DNA of 64,000 nt from Pedobacter sp. KBS0701 (GCF_005938645.2 NZ_CP042171.1:6076001-6140000), one strand, 5' to 3'; counted from the first letter of the stretch, positions 8,512-17,567 are shown. Notes: generated from the letters alone by a model not told the origin. Numbers and translations are program-made.

Positions 8512-8527
8512 AAGTATAATTTTGTCC

Positions 8528-9180
8528 TCAAATTTCCTGCAATAAATCTACTGGAGATTTGAAGTTCAATGCCTGGTGTGGTCGATGGTAATTGTAATCC
8601 ACCATCCATTCCTCTACTTTCTGCCTTACATCATCCAGGGAGTGAAATATGTAGGCATTTAACAATTCTCTTCTGATACTTGCATTCAATCTTTCTATAT
8701 ATGCGTTCTGTGTTGGCTCTCCTGGCTGGATAAAACCAGTTCAACATCGTTTTCCTTTGCCCATTCATTCCGCTTATGTGAGATGAACTCAGGCCCATTA
8801 TCCATTCTTATTTTTTTTGGAAGCTCCCTATATTGTTTTAGGTCATCCAAGGCTCTTATAACTCGCAATGCCGGAAGTGAATAATCTATCTCCATAGCAA
8901 GCATATCTCTATTGTAATCGTCTGCGATGTTCAGCAACTTAAATTTCCTTCCATTCCAGAGCGCATCATTCATAAAATCCATGGACCATACCTCATTTAC
9001 TGTTCCTGGCACGAACAGGGGTTTTTTAACTCTTTCTGGCAGCCTCTTCTTTGCCCTGCGGCGGATATTAAGCTTCATTGAGGATAAATCCTATAAATCC
9101 TTTTATGATTCCATTTAAGCCCTTTTCGACGCAATCGGTAGTAACACTGCCAAAAGCCTATTGAAACGTGGGCTTAGCAA
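8528..9180 (-). mobile_element. IS3-family transposase (orfB) remnant, frameshifted and truncated
   Basis: Minus-strand pieces in order: IGFWQCYYRLRRKGLKWNHK (HTH_21 region) at about 9100-9160, LNIRRRAKKRLPERVKKPL at about 9070, the rve core VWSMDFMNDALWNGRKFKLL with DD..N and IRMDNGPEFIS (catalytic Asp), then the C-terminus from NAYIERLNASIRRELLNAYI to HRPHQALNFKSPVDLLQ. At least two frameshifts are present: one near 9085 and one near 8731 where a base seems lost in GTTTTATCC. The orfA part and N-terminal orfB are missing. Not active. Confidence 0.85.
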
Positions 9181-9648
9181 AAAAAACTGGGAAAAATTTT
9201 AGGAGTTGACGAAACTACTTTTGTAGCTGGGAATTAGAAGAAAACCAACCATATAAGGCAATACTGGAAAAGTTAGATATGATGTTGTAATCACTATCAT
9301 TATTCAACTGTTTAATAATAGGTCAAATTAAATGTTTTATGTTGAATTGAATTAAACCATAACGTCTGTATAATTCTGTGTTGAAAATTATGGTATAACT
9401 GAGTTATCTTAAATAATTTATTTAAGCCACTTCAAAAAATAAAAAAGAAAGCACTCAATGATTTGACTAAAGAGGAAATTGGACAGATCTTCCTTATTGA
9501 AATCAGCCAATATGATTCTAACAGGCCTAAACTCTATGAAGAAGAGAAGCAACAAAATCCCTGTTTCTTCTGGAAGCAGGGATTTGAAAGCAACGATCAG
9601 TATCTGGCTGGCGAGTCACGGTTAACAATAACTCCGTCGCACCACCTT
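9181..9648. other. AT-rich stretch with one doubtful ORF
   Basis: About 470 bases between the IS3 remnant and an SDR gene. A + strand ORF (9463-9672, 69 codons, beginning MTKEEIGQIFLIEISQYDS) has a plausible residue composition, and its frame stays open upstream (PLQKIKKKALNDL), but its end overlaps the convergent SDR gene and it resembles nothing I recognise. It could be the tail of a decayed gene. No other feature seen. Confidence 0.25.
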
Positions 9649-10407
9649 TTAAAAACCATACATACCACCTGACACGGAAATTTGTTCTCCCGTTATCCAG
9701 GCGGCATCATCGGAAGCCAGAAATACCGCAGCTTTGGCTATATCTTCGGGCCGGCCCCTGCGGCCAAGCGGCGTATTGGCGATAAACATTTTTTCGTAGT
9801 CGCTGCCGGCGGTCACCCCCGCTGCAGTCGCACCTTCGGTTTCCGTAGCGCCCGGCAAAATCGAATTGATGCGAACGTTTTGTGCACCCAGTTCTTTCGA
9901 CAAAGCGATCGTGATGGCATCTAATGCCGCTTTAGTGGCCGAGTACAAAGAAGCACCCGGAAGCGGCATTTTGCTGGCGCCCGAACTGATATTAATAATA
10001 TTGCCTCCTTTATCTCCAAATAATTTCAACGCTGCCTGAATGGTCAATATCGGGCCCAGCACATTCACATTGAAACTATTATGAAAAGTTTCTCCTGAAA
10101 TCAATTCTATAGGAGCGTATCCCTGATAAACAACGTTATTGACTAATATATCCAAGCCGCCGAATGCCGAATTGGTTTCTTCAAACAACCTGTTTACATC
10201 TGCTTCTTTTGATACATCGGCCTGTACAGTAATGGCAGTGCCGCCCTTATCGGTGATGGCTTTCACCACTTGATCCGCGGCCTCTTTACTGGAAGCATAA
10301 TTAACCACCACCTTTGCGCCTGCCGCCGCAAAGTGTTTGGCGATGGCTGCGCCAATTCCTTTGGAAGCACCCGTAATTACGGCTACTTTGTTTGTTAATA
10401 TATTCAT
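9649..10407 (-). CDS. SDR-family oxidoreductase (FabG-like)
   Basis: 252 residues of a classical short-chain dehydrogenase: NADP-binding TGASKGIGAAIAKHF at 13-27, VVVNYASSKEAAD (an Asn/Ser region fitting NADPH preference), LDILVNNVVYQG, catalytic Ser in IINISSGASK and YSATKAALDA (YxxxK), and a C-terminal ITGEQISVSGGMYGF. The usual NNAG is NNVV here. It is the last gene of a three-gene unit with the F420-type reductase (12 bp gap) and a second SDR, transcribed away from the HxlR gene at 11922. Substrate unknown; reduction of a reactive carbonyl fits the context. Confidence 0.9.
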   Translation of the reverse strand: MNILTNKVAVITGASKGIGAAIAKHFAAAGAKVVVNYASSKEAADQVVKAITDKGGTAITVQADVSKEADVNRLFEETNSAFGGLDILVNNVVYQGYAPIELISGETFHNSFNVNVLGPILTIQAALKLFGDKGGNIINISSGASKMPLPGASLYSATKAALDAITIALSKELGAQNVRINSILPGATETEGATAAGVTAGSDYEKMFIANTPLGRRGRPEDIAKAAVFLASDDAAWITGEQISVSGGMYGF

Positions 10408-10419
10408 GGTTAATATGAT

Positions 10420-11046
10420 TTAAGATTTGAACTTTACCAGGTCCTGAAAGATGAGTTTACCCCAGTTCTTTCCTTGAGCCTGCACCAGCAGTCCGCCCTC
10501 CGAAAGCCCACCCAGATTTACCGGCGCGAAACCGAGTTTTTCGGCGAGCGCAGAGATCTCTGCGGTGGCGGCCTCATCGTCGCTCGTCAGGAACACGACT
10601 CTACTGCCACCCTGTACGGCCGGATCCTGGTCAAGAATAGCGGCGATCAAATGATTGAAGCCTTTAACCAGTTTGCCACCAGTGAAGGCCTGCGCCACGA
10701 ATTGGGCAGAAGGCAGTCCACCCAACTGCTCAGGAGCTACGCCGTAGGCATTGGTAACGTCAACAATGGTTTTGCCTTCCCAGTTGGGCAGTGCCTTTGC
10801 GACTTCGTGGTGCGATTCGAAACGCACAGCCAAAAAGATAACGTCGGCCTTGACGGCTTCCGCTAATATTGTCGGATCGATCTCCCGGCCTATAGCGGTC
10901 GCATCGGCTGCAAAGCTTCCCGGGTCGCGAGTGGTGGCAACGGATACTTTGATACCCTTGCGGGCGAATGCCCTGGCCAGGGCCTTACCGATTTGGCCGA
11001 AGCCGATAATAGCATAGCTTGCTGCTTTTTTTGCTGAATTACTCAT
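10420..11046 (-). CDS. NADP-dependent oxidoreductase, F420-type coenzyme-binding domain
   Basis: 208 residues with an N-terminal Rossmann motif IIGFGQIGKALARAFARKG and SVATTRD after the second strand (Thr/Arg fits NADP). ADVIFLAVRFESHHEVAKAL and GKTIVDVTNAYG follow, as in the family of NADPH:F420 reductase-like proteins that in bacteria act with other acceptors. The last part (FNHLIAAILDQDP, VVFLTSDDEAA, LGFAPVNLGGLSEGG) matches the family's C-terminal region. Middle gene of the SDR operon with 15 bp and 12 bp gaps. Confidence 0.85.
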   Translation of the reverse strand: MSNSAKKAASYAIIGFGQIGKALARAFARKGIKVSVATTRDPGSFAADATAIGREIDPTILAEAVKADVIFLAVRFESHHEVAKALPNWEGKTIVDVTNAYGVAPEQLGGLPSAQFVAQAFTGGKLVKGFNHLIAAILDQDPAVQGGSRVVFLTSDDEAATAEISALAEKLGFAPVNLGGLSEGGLLVQAQGKNWGKLIFQDLVKFKS

Positions 11047-11061
11047 TTTGATAACTTTTAA

Positions 11062-11814
11062 TTATTTGGATAAATAGGTCATACCTCCATCTACCAGGAG
11101 TTCGGCACCCAACATAAAAGAAGAATCATCAGAGGCCAGAAAGACCGCAGTTTTAGCAATGTCGGAAGGTTGCCCGATCCTGCCTATCGGCATTTGATCT
11201 GCAAAGTGTTTTTTTACCGCTTCCATTTGTTCTGCGGGAACAAATTTGTCAAATGCCGGGGTATCTGTGGTACCTGGCGTGATGACATTTGCCCTGATCT
11301 TGCGGTCTAACAGGTCGCTTGAAAAGGCTTTGGCTAAAAAGATCACCGCCGCTTTGGCAGCCCCATACAGCGTAAAATTGGCGTAGGCCCGATGTGCGGC
11401 ATTTGAACCGATCAAAATAATGGAGCCACCATCATTCATATAGGGCAGTGCCTTTTGCACCGTGAAGTAAACACTTTTCAGGTTCAGGTCAATAGCCTGG
11501 TCAAAGTCGGCTTCGCTGGTCGTTGCTACTGTTCCTACAGCGCCGCCACCGGCGTTAGCTACGATCACGTCTATTTTACCAAATTTTTCAGCGGCTGCCG
11601 CAAACACCCTTTCCAGGTCGGCCAAATTGGTTACGTCACCATTAATAGCGATAAAATCATCGCCCAATACTACCGCGGCACTCGCTAGTGTTTCCTCGTT
11701 CCTGCCGACGATAACACCTTTCGCACCTTCGTTTTTAAATGCTTCAGCAATACCCAATCCGATACCGCTGTTACCGCCAGTGATCAGGGCCACTTTATTT
11801 TTTAATCTACTCAT
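11062..11814 (-). CDS. SDR-family oxidoreductase
   Basis: 250 residues: TGGNSGIGLGIAEAF at the cofactor site, GVIVGRNEETLA (Arg, NADP-like), NGDVTNLADLERVF, IDVIVANAGGG, catalytic Ser in SIILIGSNAAH and YGAAKAAVIF (YxxxK), and a C-terminal MLGAELLVDGGMTYLSK. First gene of the three-gene minus-strand unit. The promoter with TACCTTTG lies 26-33 bases before the ATG, and the divergent HxlR gene starts 107 bp away, so HxlR control of this operon is expected. Confidence 0.9.
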   Translation of the reverse strand: MSRLKNKVALITGGNSGIGLGIAEAFKNEGAKGVIVGRNEETLASAAVVLGDDFIAINGDVTNLADLERVFAAAAEKFGKIDVIVANAGGGAVGTVATTSEADFDQAIDLNLKSVYFTVQKALPYMNDGGSIILIGSNAAHRAYANFTLYGAAKAAVIFLAKAFSSDLLDRKIRANVITPGTTDTPAFDKFVPAEQMEAVKKHFADQMPIGRIGQPSDIAKTAVFLASDDSSFMLGAELLVDGGMTYLSK

Positions 11815-11839
11815 TGTTTCTTTTTTTATATTTGTTTCT

Positions 11840-11847
11840 CAAAGGTA
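11840..11847 (-). promoter_or_regulatory. -7 element of the SDR operon promoter
   Basis: On the minus strand the sequence is TACCTTTG, an exact match to TAnnTTTG, 26-33 bases ahead of the ATG at 11814. On the other strand TATATTTG at 11860-11867 is an equally exact -7 for the divergent HxlR gene. No clear -33 TTG at ideal spacing was found for the latter. Confidence 0.55.
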
Positions 11848-11886
11848 CTATCAATAGTTTATATTTGTAACTAATGGCGTACATAC

Positions 11887-11906
11887 TGGTTACGAACAGG
11901 TAACCA
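11887..11906. promoter_or_regulatory. candidate HxlR operator (perfect inverted repeat)
   Basis: TGGTTAC-GAACAG-GTAACCA, a perfect 7-bp dyad with a 6-bp spacer, in the 107-bp gap between the SDR operon and the HxlR gene. It lies just downstream of the TATATTTG element, 16 bp before the hxlR ATG, where a bound dimer would block hxlR transcription. Confidence 0.55.
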
Positions 11907-11921
11907 CAATTTTTAAATGAT

Positions 11922-12293
11922 ATGAAAGACGAAAGATTTTGCAATTCGAATTGCCCGTTTACGAGGGCTATCGGCACTGTTGGAAATAAATGGAAGCCGA
12001 TAATTATCAACGTCATCGGCAACCGTACGGTTCGTTTTGGTCAGCTCGATACCATCATACCCCTGATTTCCAGAAAAGTATTAACCGAACAACTCAAAGA
12101 GCTGGAAGAAGATGGACTATTGGAAAGACTAGCCTATAAGGAACTGCCGCCAAGAGTAGAGTATAAGTTGTCTGAAAAGGGCCTGGCATTTCTGCCGATA
12201 TTAGAACACATCAAAGAATGGAATTTAAAATATGAGGTAGCTCCGATTAACCTGGAGACCGATAAAAAAAGCAGGATAAATTATGCCGGATAG
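11922..12293 (+). CDS. HxlR-family transcriptional regulator
   Basis: 123 residues: NSNCPFTRAIGTVGNKWKPI (conserved Cys at the N-terminus), VRFGQLDTIIPLISRKVLTE (recognition helix region), LEEDGLLERLAYKELPPRVE and YKLSEKGLAFLPILEHIKEW. These follow the HxlR winged-helix pattern closely. It is divergent from the SDR/F420-type operon and probably represses it in response to an electrophile or thiol signal (known for HypR/HxlR relatives; inferred here). Confidence 0.9.
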   Translation: MKDERFCNSNCPFTRAIGTVGNKWKPIIINVIGNRTVRFGQLDTIIPLISRKVLTEQLKELEEDGLLERLAYKELPPRVEYKLSEKGLAFLPILEHIKEWNLKYEVAPINLETDKKSRINYAG

Positions 12294-12360
12294 TTAAACC
12301 TGCGGTTTGGCATAAGTAAAATAAAGTGGAACTCGTCGTTAAATTAGAAAGGATGGATTT

Positions 12361-13041
12361 ATGATCAGGTGTGTGATTGTTGATGACGAACCACTGGCTA
12401 TAGCTTTGCTTGAAGACCACATAAAACAAGTCCATGACCTGCAATCATGTTAGCGACTACAAATCCTCTGGAAGCTATGGAGTACTGTCAGAATTCGGAT
12501 ATTGATCTGATATTCCTTGATATACAAATGCCAAAGTTAGACGGAATTGAAATAATGAGACTGATAAATAATCGCTACAATATCATAGTAACAAGTGCAT
12601 ATAGTGAATATGCTATACTTGGCTTTGAACATAATATTGTCGACTACATGTTAAAACCAATTACATTGGGTAGATTTTTAGCCGCAATATCAAAGGCGAG
12701 AGATAAGCTAGATGCCAAGCAAGCTATCGCACGACATGATAATTTCGTATATCTAAAGGTTGAACAGCGCATGCATCGCATAAATTTTGATGAAATTCTT
12801 TATGCCCAAGGATTAAGGGATTATGTACTTCTCCATTTCGATAGTAGTAAAATTCCAGACAATGAAGGGACTAATGGATATTCTACCAACCAAGTCTTTT
12901 GTAAGGATACATAAATCTTATATTGTCGCTATTAGCAAAGTTGAACAGATACATAAAGATTATATTGTAGTCAACAATACTATAATACCAATAGGAGAGT
13001 ATTATAGAGAAGATTTTTTGAGGCAAATTTTAAATAGTTGA
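12361..13041 (+). pseudogene. LytTR-type response regulator, two frameshifts
   Basis: Three consecutive frames together make one LytR/AlgR-type regulator. Frame 1 from ATG 12361: MIRCVIVDDEPLAIALLEDH, ending at TAG soon after 12440. Frame 2: NPLEAMEYCQNSDIDLIFLD with phospho-acceptor IFLDIQMP, VDYMLKPI, then the start of LytTR up to RDYVLLHFDSSK. Frame 3 from about 12855: MDILPTKSFVRIHKSYIVAI to ILNS at 13041. The second break looks like one extra C in ATTCCAG. No sensor kinase is adjacent, so the gene is an orphaned, dead copy. Confidence 0.8.
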
Positions 13042-13060
13042 TTAAAATAAAAGCACTTAT

Positions 13061-13324
13061 ATGGATGATGCGCATGCAATGCTAAGAAGGCTTGTCTATA
13101 TAAATCCATCTGCAAACGTTAACCAACAGCACTTAGTCAGGCAGACCATTAATCAAAAACTAGGAGAAACCATTACCCTGAGCGAATTAAGGGTCAATCC
13201 TTTATACCTAAGAAAAGACAGGGGATATATGGTCATTGATCAGACCATGTACTTACGGAAAAATTATCGCGAGCCCTTTTTTGAACTATTCCACAATACC
13301 TCCCATACTGTGCAAAGCCTTTAA
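13061..13324 (+). CDS. hypothetical small ORF, doubtful
   Basis: 87 codons beginning MDDAHAMLRRLVYINPSANV. I do not recognise it. The composition is protein-like (balanced charges, YLRKDRGYMVIDQTMYLRK), but it lies in a region full of broken genes and may be a fragment. It begins 19 bp after the LytTR pseudogene. Confidence 0.3.
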   Translation: MDDAHAMLRRLVYINPSANVNQQHLVRQTINQKLGETITLSELRVNPLYLRKDRGYMVIDQTMYLRKNYREPFFELFHNTSHTVQSL

Positions 13325-13329
13325 AATTT

Positions 13330-13583
13330 TCAAACTTGCTTTGCTAACACCTTCTTAGCGGATAAGTTATAATCTGCATTGTCGGCTTTTTTTGGTTCGA
13401 TGTTGGTAAATTCGATAGGAATACAAGTTTTGCTAGCATTGTAGAGTTTAAACGCCTGTTCTGAAAAGAAATAAATTAATTCGGTATACTTTCTGCTTCC
13501 TCTTCTGATAGATTAATGCCTTTGACTTTGAGGTCTTCGATTACCTTGTTGGTGGTAAGAGATTTGGTTATTTGATTTTCCAT
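13330..13583 (-). pseudogene. small hypothetical protein gene with one frameshift
   Basis: Minus strand from ATG at 13583: MENQITKSLTTNKVIEDLKV, KGINLSEEEAESI, then a frameshift near 13485 and continuation ELIYFFSEQAFKLYNASKTC to LSAKKVLAKQV and TGA at 13330. The form 'KGI.LSEEEAE.I..F' resembles short helical proteins common beside mobile genes in Sphingobacteriaceae (from memory, not checked). The total length of 254 bp is not a multiple of 3, which agrees with a lost or gained base. Confidence 0.5.
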
Positions 13584-14163
13584 TATGGTTGGTTTTGGTT
13601 AACGATGCCATAATAGTTTGTTGGAGTTTATTAAGATAGCGAATTTTTTTGAGATAACTAGTATATATTAAGAGATTTTGATAGCGGCACAGCTAAGCAT
13701 AAAGAGGAGCAGGCTAAAGAAGCTAAATTGAAATTGGAGGAATCTGAAGAACAACCAATTGTAACTTGTTATCTAATGCAGCTCAGATAGGCGGTCCTGT
13801 GTACCGCCTAAGCGCCAAAATCCCTGCGAGACTTGATCGGTATAAAAGAACAAATCGGTCCTGAACGAAAACGCCTTACACATACTTATCAGACTAAAAC
13901 AGGCATATCGCTTTTCATTTAAAATCCCTAAATTTTAGTCGGATCAAAATGATTTAAAAATCATCTTCTACCTATGGTTTTTCTTATAGTGAAAAGATTG
14001 AAGTGACATGTAGCGTTTTAAGCTATCGAACCGTATTTATTGTAAATAACAAGTGGTACATGTCCTTTTAATGCTTAATGGTTATTTAAAAATCCACAAG
14101 AAAGAGAGGCGGCAATTAATGTTCAATGATATTAAATATTTACATTTTCTAAGCTCAAATAAT
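13584..14163. other. degraded coding fragments, no intact gene
   Basis: 580 bases. On the + strand, SGTAKHKEEQAKEAKLKLEE (about 13685-13750) runs towards LSNAAQIGGPVYRLSAKIP (about 13770-13830) in a shifted frame, so a charged, helical protein once ended here. Its identity is unknown. The rest, to the protease-like gene, is AT-rich and without visible signals. Confidence 0.35.
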
Positions 14164-15171
14164 ATGCAGGCAAAAACAGTATTGACAGTTTTATTAATAA
14201 GTGTTGGAATAGCCGTCCAATCATGTAAACGAAATAACCCAGTTGTTCCAAAAAGCGAGCAAACCGTTCCGAAAATTGAAGATATTTTGAACGGAAATGA
14301 TCAAAATCTGATCAACCTACTAAATAAGGTACGGGGAAGCGTTGGAAGACGTGGCCACGGATCAAAAACAATTTGGAGTAGAAAAAACGATTATGGTTTG
14401 GGACTTTATATAAGCGCCAACCATGTTTATAACATATCCGGATGGAATTCCCGAAACGCCAAATTCTTTGACTTATCGTCCGAAAACACGGGCATTTTTG
14501 AATTATCTCAAATTCCTCCGAATAATGGAGGTATCGATTTAGGTAATACACTGGTGGCAGATTTCCCCCTTATTCATTTCGATATTTCTTCCGGTGCCAC
14601 TAATACGACCATACTGCCGGCAGAAGATTTTTATCTAGGAATAATTGATAATCAACGAACTCCGCAAGGTCCTTTTCCTAAATACCCTGAACTTGTTAAA
14701 ACGTCTGAACCATTGCAGTTATACGATCCCGAGCATAGGACAAAAGCAACCCCAACATGGAATGCCGCTGTGGCAGGCGAAAAAGTCATTGCAGTTGGTT
14801 ATCCTCAGGATGATATCAACTATCCTAACGGAGCAGTAGCTTATGGAAAAATATTATCCGATACAGAAGCTACGCAAACCATCCAAAAACTGAAGATTGC
14901 CGGAGACACCGAAGGAGATATACCGTATAATTCGAGTGCCGAATTTTTAATAGAAGCGCAGGCAATAGCAGGGATGAGTGGAGGAGGCGTATTTAATGCA
15001 GATGGGCAATTATTGGGTATCATGGTTAGAGGAAGCGACAAGGAAAATGCCCCTCAGATTATCAGAGTAGTTAAAATATCCCATATTAAATCCACCATGA
15101 TAGCATTTTACAATAGCTTATCTGAAACAAACAAGAATAAAATAAGACCATTTATAAGTGGTGAATTATAA
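14164..15171 (+). CDS. trypsin-like serine protease lipoprotein (putative)
   Basis: 335 residues from ATG 14164. This start is chosen because MQAKTVLTVLLISVGIAVQSC is a lipoprotein signal with Cys21; the frame is open for another 37 codons upstream. A chymotrypsin-fold protease is suggested by ISANHVYN (His87), PLIHFDIS (Asp140) and AIAGMSGGGVFNADGQLLGI (Ser272 in GMSGG), with VIAVGYPQ before it. Together these give a plausible His-Asp-Ser triad at normal spacing. Expected location is a membrane-anchored envelope protein. It stands alone between decayed genes and the tRNA-Asn stub. Substrate unknown. Confidence 0.6.
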   Translation: MQAKTVLTVLLISVGIAVQSCKRNNPVVPKSEQTVPKIEDILNGNDQNLINLLNKVRGSVGRRGHGSKTIWSRKNDYGLGLYISANHVYNISGWNSRNAKFFDLSSENTGIFELSQIPPNNGGIDLGNTLVADFPLIHFDISSGATNTTILPAEDFYLGIIDNQRTPQGPFPKYPELVKTSEPLQLYDPEHRTKATPTWNAAVAGEKVIAVGYPQDDINYPNGAVAYGKILSDTEATQTIQKLKIAGDTEGDIPYNSSAEFLIEAQAIAGMSGGGVFNADGQLLGIMVRGSDKENAPQIIRVVKISHIKSTMIAFYNSLSETNKNKIRPFISGEL

Positions 15172-15283
15172 TCAGTCGAGCTCAGGTAAGATGAATTTGA
15201 AAGATCTATTTGTTGTTCCATCAATATTTAGAATCCTCCTCAATTATTTGGTAAGCCCATCGATGTGGCTATTTGCTATCAGC

Positions 15284-15402
15284 TAATCAGAGGGTCGCTG
15301 GTTACCCACGACGAAAGTTGTGAGTTTTTTGTGTTTAGGGCTGGGCGAGAAGTTTATCTTGAGCGCAGAAGAAGGGAGCCCGGCAGAGGAGCAAAGATTT
15401 TC
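15284..15402 (+). pseudogene. tRNA-Asn stub plus downstream repeat (copy 2)
   Basis: TAATCAGAGGGTCGCTGGTT (15284-15303) equals the tRNA-Asn from the anticodon's last base into the T-arm. The next 23 bases of tRNA end are missing, and the sequence resumes at ACCCACGACGAAAG, followed by the terminator and the shared tail (gtttagggctgggcgagaag, then a degenerate tRNA 3' end at 15376-15392). No 5' half is present, so it cannot make a tRNA. The surrounding 15172-15599 shows nothing else. Confidence 0.8.
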
Positions 15403-15599
15403 CGGATCAAGCAGAAAAGTTGGGGCCTTTAAAGGGGGAGTTACAAACTAGTGTACTAGATCGATAAATTCAATTTTCATACGAACAAGTCTGACCCATT
15501 GCATAAACACAAGGATCTAACAGTAAATAGATCCAAATTGAACCGCCATTGTCATATATAGAAAAATATGTCTATAATTGATGTCAGTTTATTCGTAAA

Positions 15600-16217
15600 T
15601 TGGCTTTGAACAAAGTTTTGGCACTAAAACCCCTTTTTAATGAGCAGGAACTGTTGGCTAAGATAGCTGAGGGGGATGAGCGTGCCTTTACGGAGCTTTT
15701 TGAAGGGTACTACGGTGCATTGGGAGAATTTGTATATAAAATTACTGAATCCAAGGCTGTAACGCAGGAGATTGTCCAGGATGCCTTCATCAAAATTTGG
15801 CTCCGAAGGGAAACACTTGCAGGTATCAAAAGCTTCAGTAATTACCTGTTCATAATTTGTAGAAACCAAACATATAACCAGTTAAAGAAAATTGCTGTTG
15901 AACGTAATTTTAATTTGCCAATCGAACAACACGTTAACAAGGGTTTCGATATTCAAGAAGAGATTGTACAAGTTGACCATTATCGGGCTTTAATTGATCA
16001 TTCTATTGATAAACTTCCGGAACAAGCTAAAAGAGTTTATCTTCTCAGTCGCCACGAAAGGCTAAAGCATGAAGAAATTGCTAAAAAATTAAATATTTCT
16101 TCTGAAACAGTAAAAAAGCACATTCAATATGCTGTTAATTTCATTAAGAAAGACCTCGATTCTAAAATAGACATCGTTACATTGATGATTTTAATGAGTT
16201 CTTTAGTAATTTGTTAA
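15600..16217 (+). CDS. ECF RNA polymerase sigma factor, FecI-like (module A)
   Basis: 205 residues with region 2 (FTELFEGYYGALGEFVYKIT, EIVQDAFIKIWLRR, FSNYLFIICRNQTYNQLKK) and region 4 (LPEQAKRVYLLSRHERLKHE, EIAKKLNISSETVKKHIQ). It directs RNA polymerase to the uptake operon when its FecR partner is triggered. A TTG start is used: TGA closes the frame six codons upstream and the first internal ATG is near the C-terminus. It ends in a hydrophobic tail (IVTLMILMSSLVIC), also seen in the module B and C sigmas. FecR follows after 84 bp. Confidence 0.88.
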   Translation: MALNKVLALKPLFNEQELLAKIAEGDERAFTELFEGYYGALGEFVYKITESKAVTQEIVQDAFIKIWLRRETLAGIKSFSNYLFIICRNQTYNQLKKIAVERNFNLPIEQHVNKGFDIQEEIVQVDHYRALIDHSIDKLPEQAKRVYLLSRHERLKHEEIAKKLNISSETVKKHIQYAVNFIKKDLDSKIDIVTLMILMSSLVIC

Positions 16218-16301
16218 CATTCGGTTAATTTTTTCATAAATCACTACCCCTTTTTTCCTGGTCTTTTGTCTTTAGTGTGAAATGACTATAAATCCATTAT
16301 T

Positions 16302-17486
16302 ATGCAGGATGTAAGGTTAAATATTCTCTTTAAGAAATATTTCGATAAAACAGCTAATCAGCAAGAGCGGGAAGAACTATTTTCTTTGGTCAGAATAGCT
16401 GCTAATAAAGAAAATATTGAAAAGGAAATGGAATTACATTGGTTAAATTTCAATGCAAAGGATAATCCTTTTTCGGTGCAGGATAAATCTGCGATGGTTG
16501 AAAAAATTCTTCACTTTATTGATGAAGAAATTATAATGCCGGATAAAAAAATAAAAACCTATAAATTATTTACTAAATGGGTTGCCGCCGCATCCATTGC
16601 TATAGTAGTAATGGCAGGAAGTTATTTCTACTTTAATAATCATAAACAATTACCCGAAAAAGTAGCTTACCAAAATGATGTTGCGCCAGGGGGCAATGGT
16701 GCAACTTTGACCTTAACAAATGGGCAAAAGATATTAGTTAATGATGTACTGTCAGGAAATATTGCCATGCAATCAGGCGTAAAGATTTCTAAAACGCCTG
16801 ATGGGCAGATTGTATATGAGATCACGGATAATGGTTCAAAGAGTTCAGGGTACAATACTTTATCGACTTCCCGGGGGGAGCAAACTCAGGTGCGTTTACC
16901 TGATGGAACCATTGTGTTTTTAAATGCAGAATCTTCATTAAAATATCCGGTAAGTTTCGTTGAAAAAGGTAAACGACAGGTGTTTTTAACAGGAGAGGGA
17001 TATTTTGAAGTTGCTAAAGATCGATCGCATCCTTTTATCGTGAAAACTACGCGACAGGAGGTTCAGGTTTTAGGAACACACTTCAATATAAACTCATATG
17101 ATGATGAGGCAGCTACAACAACTACATTGCTGGAGGGAAGTGTATTGGTTTCAAATTCGAATCTTGTTCAAAAAGTGCTCAGGCCAGGGGAGCAATCTGT
17201 CCTCAGTTCGGGTCGCATTCAGGTAGCGCCTGCAGATGTTGAAGAAGCGATCGACTGGAAGAATGGGGAATTTATTTTCGGCGGTGATAATTTTCGTACA
17301 GTAATGCGCAAGATTGAGCGGTGGTATAACATCGAGGTAATCTATGAGCCATCAGCTCCTATAAATCTGCAGTTGGGAGGGTTCTCATCGAGATCACGAA
17401 ATATTTCTACTGTATTAAAAATGATTGCAAAAACTGGCGAAGTGCATTTTAGGATAGAAGGACGAAAGGTTTTTGTAAGCAAATAA
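16302..17486 (+). CDS. FecR-family anti-sigma factor (module A)
   Basis: 394 residues. A cytoplasmic N-terminal ~85 residues bind sigma; one membrane segment follows (WVAAASIAIVVMAGSYFYF). The periplasmic FecR domain includes GEQTQVRLPDGTIVFLNAES, LTGEGYFEVAKD.SHPF and EVQVLGTHFNINSYDD, and the C-terminal DUF4974 domain has VMRKIERWYNIEVIYE to the end. It passes the SusC signal to the sigma factor. It matches the module B and C proteins over the same three parts. Confidence 0.92.
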   Translation: MQDVRLNILFKKYFDKTANQQEREELFSLVRIAANKENIEKEMELHWLNFNAKDNPFSVQDKSAMVEKILHFIDEEIIMPDKKIKTYKLFTKWVAAASIAIVVMAGSYFYFNNHKQLPEKVAYQNDVAPGGNGATLTLTNGQKILVNDVLSGNIAMQSGVKISKTPDGQIVYEITDNGSKSSGYNTLSTSRGEQTQVRLPDGTIVFLNAESSLKYPVSFVEKGKRQVFLTGEGYFEVAKDRSHPFIVKTTRQEVQVLGTHFNINSYDDEAATTTTLLEGSVLVSNSNLVQKVLRPGEQSVLSSGRIQVAPADVEEAIDWKNGEFIFGGDNFRTVMRKIERWYNIEVIYEPSAPINLQLGGFSSRSRNISTVLKMIAKTGEVHFRIEGRKVFVSK

Positions 17487-17567
17487 GTATATCAATTAAT
17501 AGATTATAACTTTTAAACAAAAAAGAATGGAAAAACTTTTACGACAGCAAAACCAGGGCTAAAAAGG

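Noticed and set aside
15284..15402. Third functional tRNA-Asn
   Set aside because: Lacks the whole 5' half and 23 bases of the 3' end; cannot fold as a tRNA.
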